Below, in pieces: positions 1-7,812 of a DNA stretch of 64,000 bases (position 1 is its first letter; every line of letters begins with the position of its first letter). The translations under genes and the position numbers were made by a program. Source of the DNA: Bacillus sp. HF117_J1_D (GTDB lineage: Bacteria > Bacillota > Bacilli > Bacillales > Bacillaceae_C); assembly GCA_009928435.1 (NCBI GenBank), contig JAABNQ010000012.1, forward strand, positions 1 through 64,000, written 5' to 3'. The notes beneath the pieces are model-generated. The model had not been told where the DNA came from, made no database searches, and saw nothing but the letters and a program-made list of their open reading frames with translations.

Positions 1-25
1 TGCCCCGTGTGTTTTTGTGAAAATG

Positions 26-34
26 TGGTATGAT
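26..34 (+). promoter_or_regulatory. extended -10 promoter for a candidate antisense RNA
   Basis: TGG followed directly by TATGAT forms an extended -10 element reading rightwards. No good -35 is visible. Transcription would start near position 41 and run into the hairpin at 136-185, antisense to the small ORF on the minus strand. Confidence 0.35.
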
Positions 35-40
35 GTAAAT

Positions 41-185
41 AGAAAATCATATAATAGAAAATGACCACAGTTCTAGCTGTGGTCAAATAGATACCCATTC
101 TTCTGATAGGGGATTGGCGTTATCTAGTCTTTAAGAAAAAATAGCCCTCACCCATTTGGCCGAACAGGGGGGGCTATTTTTTTGC
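41..185 (+). ncRNA. candidate antisense RNA of a type I toxin-antitoxin-like locus
   Basis: A short transcript is predicted from the extended -10 at 26-34 to the T-rich hairpin at 136-185. It contains a perfect small hairpin (TGACCACAG / CTGTGGTCA, about 62-85) and overlaps the 3' end of a tiny hydrophobic ORF on the opposite strand. In TxpA/RatA-type and holin-like toxin loci of Bacillus, an antisense RNA overlaps the 3' end of the toxin mRNA in this way. That parallel is inference; no expression data are available. Confidence 0.3.
136..185. terminator. bidirectional hairpin terminator
   Basis: AAAAATAGCCC pairs with GGGCTATTTTT, with T-runs on both sides. It would end both the minus-strand toxin-like mRNA, whose stop codon lies inside the stem, and the plus-strand antisense RNA. 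Confidence 0.7.
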
Positions 186-242
186 GTTAAAAATAGCGAC
201 AACGACTGCAATGAGCGCTATGACCATCACTTGAAGCACCAC
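174..242 (-). pseudogene. small hydrophobic peptide, possible remnant of a holin-like type I toxin
   Basis: The frame reads about 22 residues, mostly Val/Ile/Ala/Leu, and ends in FNAKK. This matches the C-terminal half of the 30-35 residue holin-like toxins common in Bacillus chromosomes: one membrane helix followed by a short lysine tail. The stop codon lies in the terminator stem, which is also usual for that family. The upstream frame is closed by stop codons and the GTG/ATG candidates lack a ribosome binding site, so the N-terminal part appears lost or the gene is decayed. Function as a toxin is not shown. Confidence 0.35.
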
Positions 243-492
243 AAAAACTTATGGCTAAAAGTGGTACTCCGCATTTGACCTCGTTAATCATCCCATCCCT
301 AAAGGGTGTTATCGCACCGTCATGGGCTTTCTCGTTCGGAAAACGTATAAATGTTTTGCAGAAAGTTTCCGAAGACCTGCTAGACGCACCTCATCTTTTA
401 TCATTTCTTGTGATTGCTATTGTCCCACTCCTTTGAAGGGAAATTCTCTTGTTAGTATAAGCCGTGTTATCCGGAAAATTTCTGGAGGGGAC

Positions 493-523
493 TTGCCTTA
501 AAGTGAACTTTAAGGTTTATACT
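493..523 (+). promoter_or_regulatory. MerR-type promoter/operator with 19-bp spacer
   Basis: The -35 TTGCCT (493-498) and -10 TATACT (518-523) are separated by 19 bp. The spacer region holds the near-perfect 20-bp palindrome CCTTAAAGTGAACTTTAAGG (496-515). An over-long spacer with a centred palindrome is the hallmark of promoters activated by MerR-family proteins through DNA distortion. A MerR-family gene lies about 230 bp downstream on the opposite strand and is the obvious candidate regulator. No intact ORF follows the promoter. Confidence 0.75.
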
Positions 524-529
524 ATATGA

Positions 530-774
530 GTATCCTGAAGAAGAAATGGCTCGGCTACAGCTAATTTTTCATTTATCAGAGAAGGAGGGATGACTTGTAC
601 GGCTTTTGGTAGAATGTGATTCTTCCGCAACAAAAAATCCATTCTCGACAGGAGTCTAACCGAGTCGGGACATGTACATCGTCAGATCTATAAAGAAACA
701 GATTAAACAATTTGTTATATGTGAGAGCTGAATACGAAAAGCCTCGCAGTCATTGATTGCCGAGAGGTTTTTTT
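530..774 (+). other. transcribed stretch without intact ORF: decayed gene or small RNA
   Basis: Between the MerR-type promoter and the terminator at 737-774 no convincing gene exists. One short frame (about 523-594) reads PEEEMARLQLIFHLSEKEG and then stops. That resembles the middle of a MerR-family DNA-binding domain, so this may be a decayed regulator. Alternatively the promoter drives a roughly 245-nt non-coding RNA. Both readings are inference. Confidence 0.3.
737..774. terminator. hairpin terminator shared by converging transcripts
   Basis: GCCTCG and CGAGAGG arms are flanked by AAAA on the left and a run of seven T on the right. The merR stop codon lies in the loop, so the structure can serve both strands. 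Confidence 0.6.
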
Positions 775-1130
775 GTCGGAGCTTGTAATTCTAAGAGTTC
801 CATTTTCTTATCTAATTTATTCAACGCATCATCAATATCAAGTTTTTGATTTCTTAATTTTCTCTGATGTTTTTTGAAAATCTGTGTTCTTTCTTCGAGT
901 GTACTTTCACCTTTCATATGCAGGTGTGCTACATGTCTCAATGTTTCAATGGACATTCCTGTCGCGCGCATGCAGCCTATTAATTCTAGCCAAAACAAGT
1001 CCTCTTCTTTAAATATGCGGTAACCGTTGTCATCACGTTCGATAAATGGTAAAAGCCCTTCATTGTCATAATAGCGAATGGTTGACGGTGGAATCGATAC
1101 TTTTTCAGACGCTTGTTTTATTGTTAACAA
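750..1130 (-). CDS. MerR-family transcriptional regulator
   Basis: A 126-residue DNA-binding regulator. Residues 1-70 form the winged helix-turn-helix typical of MerR proteins (IKQASEKVSIPPSTIRYYDNEGLL, then GYRIFKEEDL), followed by a long coiled-coil dimerisation helix (about 75-120, rich in K, L and E). No metal-binding cysteines are present. The size and the absence of cysteines fit the AdhR/YhdM-like subgroup that responds to reactive carbonyls or other organic signals; that assignment is inference. The start is a TTG preceded by AAAGGATG. The likely target is the palindromic 19-bp-spacer promoter at 493-523, just beyond its own 3' end. No intact target gene remains there. Confidence 0.85.
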   Translation of the reverse strand: MLTIKQASEKVSIPPSTIRYYDNEGLLPFIERDDNGYRIFKEEDLFWLELIGCMRATGMSIETLRHVAHLHMKGESTLEERTQIFKKHQRKLRNQKLDIDDALNKLDKKMELLELQAPTKKPLGNQ

Positions 1131-1397
1131 TCCTGCTTCATCCTTTCTTATGAATTAAAAAGCTTTGTCAATGCTCATGTGCTCAAATGACCTCTGCTAT
1201 GGTTGATGTTGATCAGTTACAGCGGAAGTCTTAAAGGAATACTTAGGTGTCTGTAAAACATATTTTATCAAATTTAGGGGATGGGGAACAGCTCTTTGAC
1301 CCTACGAAAGCTAATGTATGAGGGAATCTAAAAGGAATATGTAGGAATTTTTTATTGATGAATAACGACGTAACGAGGTTAAAGGGAGAGGATTTGT

Positions 1398-2534
1398 TTG
1401 AGAGTAATTCTTATTGATGATGAATCATTGGCTCTTAAACATTTAGCAAACAAGTTAAACAGAATCAAAGATGTTGAAATTATGGGGAAATATGCTGATC
1501 CCTATCAAGGATTAGAAGAGATTTATAAAAGACACCCAGATGTTGTTTTCCTCGATATCGAAATGCCTGAAATAAACGGAATGGAATTGGCGAAGGAGAT
1601 CAAAGCCGTATTGCCAAATGTCAAAATTGTTTTTGTCACTGCCTATAGTGAATATGCAGTCGATGCATTTGAAGTTAATGCTGCTGATTATATTGTAAAA
1701 CCTATTCGGCAGGAGCGTTTGATCAAAACCATCAATAAACTTTTAAACGTGAATGGAAAAAAAGCTGTTTCTTCTCCAATGGTTTGTTGCTTTAATAAAC
1801 TGCATTTTAAAGTGGACGGAGAGGAATCTGAAGTGATGGACGTTTCTTGGAGAACATCCAAATCTAGAGAACTGTTTGCTTATCTCATTCATTATCGCGG
1901 GCAGTTCGTACGTAAGGGTGACTTGATCGACATTTTTTGGCCGAATTTTAATTCAAAGGATGGCTTTACTCAACTTTACTCTTCCATCTATCAAATCAGA
2001 AAAACATTGAAGTCCATTCATTTTCCCATTGAGATTGTTAGTTCCGAAAATAGCTATAGGCTGGAACTAAACGAAGTGCTGGTTGATGTAGATGAGTGGA
2101 AAAATGGGATGAAGGAATTCTCCATCGTGACGAAAGAAAACCTTCCTGAATATGAGAGGACGCTCGACTTATATAAAGGAGGCTATTTTGAAAAAGATGA
2201 TTATTGGTGGGCTGAAAATGAACAGAAACGCTTAAGACTTCTTTGGTTAGATCATGTAAAACGACTAGCGGATTATTTAATTTGTAAAGAAGATTACACC
2301 AGGGCGATTATGATGTATCTAAAGGTGCAAAAGGTTCAGCCATATGAAGAAGACAGTTATTTTATGCTCATGCAGCTGTACGATGGATTAGGAGAACATG
2401 ATTCGGTGAGAAGGGAATACAACCGTTTAAAGGAAATTTTGCGAGAGGAATTCGGAGCCGTACCAAAGGAGGATATTCTAACATGGTACCAAAGATGGGA
2501 AAAGCTATCGAAAAGCTACCAAAGTAACTGTTGA
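1398..2534 (+). CDS. response regulator with receiver and SARP/BTAD domains
   Basis: A 378-residue two-component response regulator. The N-terminal receiver (1-120) has the acidic pair D7-D8, the phospho-acceptor D53 in VVFLDIEMPE, T81 and K101 (IVKPI). A trans_reg_C-like winged helix (about 150-225) and a helical bacterial transcriptional activation (BTAD) domain (about 230-370) follow, the layout of SARP-type regulators. Start is TTG with GGGAGAGG six bases upstream. It stands alone: no histidine kinase gene is adjacent, so the partner kinase is unknown. The 3' flank (2690-2725) has an imperfect GAGGGTGT/ACACCTC hairpin that may terminate it. Confidence 0.88.
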   Translation: MRVILIDDESLALKHLANKLNRIKDVEIMGKYADPYQGLEEIYKRHPDVVFLDIEMPEINGMELAKEIKAVLPNVKIVFVTAYSEYAVDAFEVNAADYIVKPIRQERLIKTINKLLNVNGKKAVSSPMVCCFNKLHFKVDGEESEVMDVSWRTSKSRELFAYLIHYRGQFVRKGDLIDIFWPNFNSKDGFTQLYSSIYQIRKTLKSIHFPIEIVSSENSYRLELNEVLVDVDEWKNGMKEFSIVTKENLPEYERTLDLYKGGYFEKDDYWWAENEQKRLRLLWLDHVKRLADYLICKEDYTRAIMMYLKVQKVQPYEEDSYFMLMQLYDGLGEHDSVRREYNRLKEILREEFGAVPKEDILTWYQRWEKLSKSYQSNC

Positions 2535-2804
2535 CTAGAGCGTTTCAATTTGTGCTGTCAAGGGACAACATGGGAAGCAAAACCAAGATACTATCTATCA
2601 AATTATTTTGTAATATTCAGGGATATCTTAAAACCTTTGGTGTGAAAATCTTATAGATGAGCAAATCTTCATTTCGATTTTTGATAGGAGAGGGTGTCAA
2701 TTATACTAACTAACACCTCCTCTGTTTATCTGTCCGGATGAAAGAAAAAGCACACTGACTAAAGTGCGCCCGTGTGTTTAACAAAATTCATTAAGCACTG
2801 TTTG

Positions 2805-3062
2805 CTACTGTTTTTTTGCCATGATAAAGGAAATTACTGCGAAAATAACTAAAAAGAAAGCCAAAAACCCATAGGCTGCTCCTTCGAATCCCCTGATATG
2901 AACAAAACTAACATAAAACAGGATCATTGCAGCTATAACTGTTAACATCCCAGGTGTCAGCCGTACAAATAAAGAAAAATTCATTCGCCTAAACCACCAC
3001 GTCACCAATAATACAACAATCCCCGGTATAAAAGACATGAACAAAGGACCAAATAGCATCAT
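2805..3062 (-). CDS. small membrane protein, three predicted helices
   Basis: An 85-residue hydrophobic protein of unknown function. The segments LFMSFIPGIVVLLVTWWF, MLTVIAAMILFYVSFVHI and YGFLAFFLVIFAVISFIM look like three transmembrane helices, with a basic patch (RRMN) after the first and a KKQ tail. I chose the ATG at 3062 because GGGAGAG lies six bases upstream; the longer reading from 3080 has no site. The layout resembles the YesK-like small membrane proteins of Bacillus, but I cannot confirm membership. It is monocistronic. Confidence 0.65.
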   Translation of the reverse strand: MMLFGPLFMSFIPGIVVLLVTWWFRRMNFSLFVRLTPGMLTVIAAMILFYVSFVHIRGFEGAAYGFLAFFLVIFAVISFIMAKKQ

Positions 3063-3227
3063 GAAATTCTCTCCCATCATAAGGATATTCCAATGTTAGT
3101 ACTATGATAACAAATAAATGTCTGAAAACAATGTCCATTTCGGAGCTACGTTGACAGTACATCAATTTTTAAGATCAATGGCGGGCATCATTCATGTCTC
3201 AATGAAATGTAATCATATGTATATTCC

Positions 3228-3255
3228 TTGTTTTATTATCCGAAAGGAATATACT
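3228..3255 (+). promoter_or_regulatory. sigma-A-like promoter of the 3-hydroxyacyl-CoA dehydrogenase gene
   Basis: TTGTTT (3228-3233) and TATACT (3250-3255) are spaced by 16 bp, about 50 bp before the start codon. Confidence 0.6.
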
Positions 3256-3305
3256 AGGGGACAGAGTAGTCAATAGAAAATTGGACAATTCAGAAGGAGA
3301 ATAAA

Positions 3306-4202
3306 ATGAATTACAAACATGTTGTTGTTGCCGGAAGTGGAGTTTTGGGAAGTCAGATTGCATTTCAAACTGCCTGTAAGGGATTCAATGTATGTATTTA
3401 TGATATCAATGAAGAAGCCATTGAGAATGCTAAAAAAAGAATCGAAGGACTAAAGCCGATCTATAAGAGTGACTTAGGGGTGACCGAAGAAGAGCTTGCC
3501 GATACTTCCAATCGTATTCGATATAGTACTGATTTATCAAAAGCGGTCGCAAATGCAGACCTGGTTATCGAAGCGATTCCGGAGGTAGTTAATATTAAAA
3601 TGAAGTTTTACGAGGAGCTAGGAAAAGTTGCGCCAGATAAAACTCGTTTTGCAACGAATTCATCTACTTTGTTACCGAGTCAATTTGCTGAAGCAACTGG
3701 AAGACCTGAAAAATTTCTTGCTTTGCATTTCGCTAATGAAATTTGGAAAAACAATACAGCAGAAATTATGAAGCATGAAGGAACTGATCCGGATATTTTT
3801 GATGAAGTTATCGAGTTTGCCAAAGCAATTGGGATGGTAGCTTTGCCTTTGCATAAGGAGCAACCTGGGTATATTCTAAACTCACTACTTGTTCCTTTGT
3901 TAGATGCTGCACAAATGCTGCTAGCGAAAGAGGTAGCTGATGTTGAAACGATTGATAAAACATGGATGATTGCTACAGGTTCACCGCTAGGGCCTTTTGC
4001 TATTTTGGATATCGTTGGTATAAATACGGCATATAATATTACCCTCGCGAAAGCAAAAGCGACAGGTGATGCGCAAATCGAAAAGGTAGCAAATTTGTTA
4101 AAAACAGAGTACATTGACAAAGGAAAATTAGGAAGATCAGTAGGGGAAGGTTTCTATACATATCCGAACCCTCGTTTTAATCAACCGGATTTTTTAAAAT
4201 GA
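3306..4202 (+). CDS. 3-hydroxyacyl-CoA dehydrogenase family protein
   Basis: A 298-residue NAD-dependent enzyme expected to interconvert 3-hydroxyacyl-CoA and 3-oxoacyl-CoA (for example 3-hydroxybutyryl-CoA). The N-terminal Rossmann fold begins VVVAGSGVLGSQIAF with the GxGxxG dinucleotide motif and an acidic D at the end of beta-2 (CIYDIN). The central motif NSSTLLPSQFA and LHFANEIWKNN correspond to the family's catalytic region, where the usual sequence is HFFNP. The normal catalytic His is kept (ALHFAN), but the following residues are unusual. The C-terminal helical domain carries GFYTYPNPRF. Start ATG has AGAAGGAGAA upstream. It is monocistronic, with its own promoter and terminator. The fatty-acid versus other substrate is not resolved. 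Confidence 0.85.
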   Translation: MNYKHVVVAGSGVLGSQIAFQTACKGFNVCIYDINEEAIENAKKRIEGLKPIYKSDLGVTEEELADTSNRIRYSTDLSKAVANADLVIEAIPEVVNIKMKFYEELGKVAPDKTRFATNSSTLLPSQFAEATGRPEKFLALHFANEIWKNNTAEIMKHEGTDPDIFDEVIEFAKAIGMVALPLHKEQPGYILNSLLVPLLDAAQMLLAKEVADVETIDKTWMIATGSPLGPFAILDIVGINTAYNITLAKAKATGDAQIEKVANLLKTEYIDKGKLGRSVGEGFYTYPNPRFNQPDFLK

Positions 4203-4210
4203 ACAAAATG

Positions 4211-4250
4211 ATTCGAGGCATTTCCTTAATTGGGAAGCCTCGAATTTTAT
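4211..4250 (+). terminator. hairpin terminator after the dehydrogenase gene
   Basis: ATTCGAGGC pairs with GCCTCGAAT, followed by TTTTAT. Confidence 0.75.
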
Positions 4251-4423
4251 TATAAAGGCTCTTCATTAAATGTTGGAGTTACCACCTCAGAGTAACACCT
4301 CTTGGATAAAGTGGACGGGAAAAAAATCACCGAAGTGGGCGGTGAATGCTGCAAGTAGATAAGGTATGATGATACTGGAAATAAAATGATTTTGACTATT
4401 CAAGCGAAAGGAGGCCGATCATA

Positions 4424-5317
4424 ATGAGTGATTTTGGGCGTCTATTGACTGCGATGGTTACACCTTTCAATGCTGAGTTTGAAATTGATTATGAAAAGAC
4501 GGAGGAATTGATTGAGCATTTAATCAAAACAGGAACGGATACGATTGTTGTCGGTGGATCTACTGGTGAGCCAGCCAGTTTATCAATGGATGAAAAGTTA
4601 AGGTTATTTAAATTCGCAGTTGAGCGAGCGCAGGGGAGGGTGAAGATTATTGCGGGGACCGGGACAAACGACACTCGTTCCTCCATTCATTTAACTCAAA
4701 AAGCGCAACAAACTGGTATTGATGGAGTTTTACTTGTTGCACCTTATTACAATAAACCATCCCAAGAAGGTTTATACCAGCATTTCAAATCGATCGCGGC
4801 GAACACTGACCTCCCCGTCGTGCTTTATAATATTCCTGGAAGGTCCGCTGTCAACATATCTACAGAAACGCTTTTGAAGCTCTCTCGTATCGAAAATATT
4901 ACAGCGATAAAGGAAGCGAGTGGCGATCTTTCAAAAGTGGGTTACCTAGTAGAAAACGTTCCACCGGGATTTAAAATATATTCGGGGGATGATAGTTTAG
5001 CCTTGCCAATCCTTAGTATTGGAGGATATGGAGTTATAAGTGTGGCGAGCCATATTGTCGGGTCCGAGATCAAAGGTTTGATAACAGCTTATTTGGAGGG
5101 ACGAGTGAAGGAAGCTGCGGAAACACACCGTCAATTGCTTCCCATTTTTGAGGGGCTCTTTATCACCGCTAATCCCGCACCAGTAAAATTTGCTTTAGGC
5201 GAACACGGTATCCATGTTGGGACAGTGAGGTTACCGCTTGTTTCATTAACTGAAGCCGAAGCTAAACATATCACAGAGATCATGGGACAATTGAAAGAGG
5301 TTGGGATATCCCGCTAA
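4424..5317 (+). CDS. dapA: 4-hydroxy-tetrahydrodipicolinate synthase (DapA family)
   Basis: A 297-residue class I aldolase of the DHDPS/NAL family, which condenses pyruvate with aspartate semialdehyde in the lysine and dipicolinate pathway. The Schiff-base lysine K163 (AIKEASGD), the catalytic Tyr135 (LYNIPGR) and Arg140 are present. The usual GTTGE loop reads GGSTGEPASL, so the first threonine of the catalytic relay is serine (S46-T47). RBS AAAGGAGG lies before ATG. The gene stands alone, whereas the biosynthetic dapA of Bacillus usually sits with asd-dapG, so this is probably a second copy. A related pyruvate aldolase is possible. A very strong terminator follows. Confidence 0.85.
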   Translation: MSDFGRLLTAMVTPFNAEFEIDYEKTEELIEHLIKTGTDTIVVGGSTGEPASLSMDEKLRLFKFAVERAQGRVKIIAGTGTNDTRSSIHLTQKAQQTGIDGVLLVAPYYNKPSQEGLYQHFKSIAANTDLPVVLYNIPGRSAVNISTETLLKLSRIENITAIKEASGDLSKVGYLVENVPPGFKIYSGDDSLALPILSIGGYGVISVASHIVGSEIKGLITAYLEGRVKEAAETHRQLLPIFEGLFITANPAPVKFALGEHGIHVGTVRLPLVSLTEAEAKHITEIMGQLKEVGISR

Positions 5318-5343
5318 AAGTGATTTTCTATTAAGAAAAAATT

Positions 5344-5395
5344 CAGGGCAAGCAAAAACAGGATTTTCTGTTTTTGCTTGCCCTGTTTATCCTTT
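5344..5395 (+). terminator. strong hairpin terminator after dapA paralogue
   Basis: An 18-bp perfect stem (CAGGGCAAGCAAAAACAG and its complement) is followed by TTTATCCTTTT. Confidence 0.9.
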
Positions 5396-5593
5396 TGATT
5401 AGTAATTTTTGCAGGGATGAATGATAGATTTTTACTCGTGAGAGGTAGATGATAACAGCAAATCCGAGAACCATCATCACCTTGAATAGTGGCATTGGTT
5501 AACTATATTCGGCCAAGTAGGGGTGGAGTTGTATGCTTGTTCATTTTAAAATACATAGAGCTATAAACCCGGTGATGCTGTCTTATTGAACAA

Positions 5594-6718
5594 TCAATTA
5601 ATAATCCCGTGTCGGACGATTTTAACGTTAAATGTTGCATCAATCGGAGTTTCAGGGTAAATTTTTTTCCAATCGATTTTTTTCCATGTGGAATGATGAT
5701 AGGCTTTGACTCTCTCTCCTAGCCCTAAGGAATCATTTTTGGCTTCTTGCATTTTCGTCAACGTTTTATTCGCCAATTTACTTAATCGGCTTTCTATATG
5801 TTTAGTCAGGGCTTTCACTTCTTTTTCCTCATTTAAATGATCTAATGCATATTCATCAACCTCCACCTCAAGATCTACCATTACTTTTGCAGTAATATGG
5901 CCTTTAGTTGTGCTTATATCGACTTTGCTTGTGTTTTTACGTACGGCAACGTTCACAAAGTTTTTGTTAGGATCTTTTTGATCATTCTTTATCTTAAAGT
6001 TTAATGTTACGCCTTTTGTCTTTTGATCCGACAATATGAGGAACATGGTCGTTTCCTTGATATTCAATTGGCCTGTCAGGCGATCATCATGAAACAAAGC
6101 CAACCCTTTTACAATAACTTCTTTTTCGTTCCTTAAGCCAACATAAGGCAGCACAAGATCTTTGCCTTTTGATAAAATAATCGGACAGGCGGTTTGCACA
6201 TTTTCATTTTTGGTAACACCTCCTTTTTCTGCACTGTCAAGAAGCTCTGAATAAACATCACTGACGAGCATAGAATAATCTGTCTGAACTGACAAGCCAT
6301 CTTTTGCATTTCCGTCAAAGATCGCCAAAGTGGCATTTAACGGACCTCTCAAATCCCGATAGATGGAATCCAAAGTTGAAAAAATCCCTTGGGAAGCCAA
6401 GCGTTTGCCCAAAAGGATGACTTTTGCTTTGGACCTGTCAAATTTCTCGGGAATGCTTTGGTCCATATGTTTTTCTGCATCTTTGACTGTATCCCCAGTC
6501 ATGGATAAAACGTTACTTTTATTTACAGGTGCATTGGGTTGGCTCGGATCACTATTATTTTTGGGAAAAGTCACAGTTTTGATTAATTTGTTGTCGCTTT
6601 CCCGGTCATATCCAATAGCTAATACTAAGCTGTGTTCTTTTAATAAGCGCTGATCCCAGCATCCAGCTAGAAGAATGGATAATATGGCTGTCCAAATAAA
6701 GGTTAGTCGATACATCAT
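5594..6718 (-). CDS. spore germination protein, Ger(x)C family lipoprotein (C subunit)
   Basis: A 374-residue lipoprotein, third gene of a gerA-type germinant receptor operon. The N-terminus is a lipoprotein signal with lipobox LLAGC, giving a mature protein starting CWDQRLLKEHSLVLAIGYD, the signature of GerAC-like subunits. It would be anchored to the outer face of the spore inner membrane with the A and B subunits. The start ATG overlaps the stop of the upstream B-subunit gene by four bases, implying translational coupling. Length is normal for the family (370-400). The germinant specificity cannot be read from the sequence. Confidence 0.93.
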   Translation of the reverse strand: MMYRLTFIWTAILSILLAGCWDQRLLKEHSLVLAIGYDRESDNKLIKTVTFPKNNSDPSQPNAPVNKSNVLSMTGDTVKDAEKHMDQSIPEKFDRSKAKVILLGKRLASQGIFSTLDSIYRDLRGPLNATLAIFDGNAKDGLSVQTDYSMLVSDVYSELLDSAEKGGVTKNENVQTACPIILSKGKDLVLPYVGLRNEKEVIVKGLALFHDDRLTGQLNIKETTMFLILSDQKTKGVTLNFKIKNDQKDPNKNFVNVAVRKNTSKVDISTTKGHITAKVMVDLEVEVDEYALDHLNEEKEVKALTKHIESRLSKLANKTLTKMQEAKNDSLGLGERVKAYHHSTWKKIDWKKIYPETPIDATFNVKIVRHGIIN

Positions 6719-7812
6719 CCGCTATCCCCTCGCTCTTTTTTGTTGAAAATGATGGATATCAGTAAAAATAGAATGGGTAGACCTAAAGCGAATGTAAAAA
6801 CTAGGAATTGATTATACATCATGAATTTGGATGTTATCTCATACTTTCCATGAAAAAACATCGCTAAACAAAAGCATATGCCTGCAGTGAGAATGACAAA
6901 CCTCTTTGTTTTATTTGAATTCATGGCGACTGAGAGCCCCAACGAGGAAGCGTATAACGCAGTCATCAATGTAGTGGCAATCAAGACAATCCACATGGAT
7001 GTAAAGAGTAAGTCCGGCCTTTCAATGATTCTGAAAGTAAATGCCTTTATTAGATATAAAACCGGTTCAGGTACAAGTTTAAATTCTTCCGGATTAAAAA
7101 AAAGCAAGCATGTTAAGGTCAAAAACAAATAAAAAAGTGTGACGAAGATATTGGCAATCGTTCCGGCTTTTATTATTCCCTTTTTATCTGATTGAACAAA
7201 AGAATGGGTGATGAGTAATAACTCGAATCCCTGAAATGTATAAAGACTGGGGAGGACTCCTTGAATCATAGGCATGACTCCACTTGTTCCAACAGGCAAA
7301 ATAAATGTAAGATTTGCATCTTTTAACGCATAAGCAGCGAAGACTATAAATCCGATTAAAACAACAGAGGCAAGAAGAAAGAAACGAGCCATGAGCTGAA
7401 GATTTCCTATTACAATATAAACCGCAGTAACCACCATGAGTATGAGCAGCAGCCATTTTGGTGTCAGCGGCATCATCCAAGCCTTGAGGATATAGGAAAA
7501 ATTATCCAGAACCAAACTCCCGAAGTAAATAAAATATAGGCTATATAAGATGACGATCGTTTTTCCGATTATTTTTCCAAAAAGAGATTGGGCAATCCCA
7601 TACAAATGCTTTGAAGGAAAACGCACCATTAATACTCCAAATAATAGAATGGCTATTTGGATGATGACTCCCGTTAGCAATATAGATATCCAACTATCTC
7701 CCTTGGCTTTTATAAAAACATCGAAAGGTAAAGAAACCACACCTACTCCTATTTGGCTGTGAATTAATAAAAATATGAACTGAAACTGAGTGATTTCTTT
7801 TTTACTGACCAT
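6715..7812 (-). CDS. spore germination permease, GerB family (B subunit)
   Basis: A 365-residue integral membrane protein with about ten hydrophobic segments, of the GerAB/APC-transporter-like family. In the family this subunit binds or senses the germinant amino acid or nucleoside in the spore inner membrane. The opening segment (FQFIFLLIHSQIGVGVVSLPFDV) and the loop KGDSWISILLTG are typical. It overlaps the upstream A gene by 11 bases and the downstream C gene by 4. RBS GGGGAAAG precedes the ATG. Complete and intact. Confidence 0.93.
   Translation of the reverse strand: MVSKKEITQFQFIFLLIHSQIGVGVVSLPFDVFIKAKGDSWISILLTGVIIQIAILLFGVLMVRFPSKHLYGIAQSLFGKIIGKTIVILYSLYFIYFGSLVLDNFSYILKAWMMPLTPKWLLLILMVVTAVYIVIGNLQLMARFFLLASVVLIGFIVFAAYALKDANLTFILPVGTSGVMPMIQGVLPSLYTFQGFELLLITHSFVQSDKKGIIKAGTIANIFVTLFYLFLTLTCLLFFNPEEFKLVPEPVLYLIKAFTFRIIERPDLLFTSMWIVLIATTLMTALYASSLGLSVAMNSNKTKRFVILTAGICFCLAMFFHGKYEITSKFMMYNQFLVFTFALGLPILFLLISIIFNKKERGDSG

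Noticed and set aside
251-436. 61-codon open frame at the left edge
   Set aside because: No ribosome binding site, no recognisable product, and composition like the surrounding intergenic DNA.
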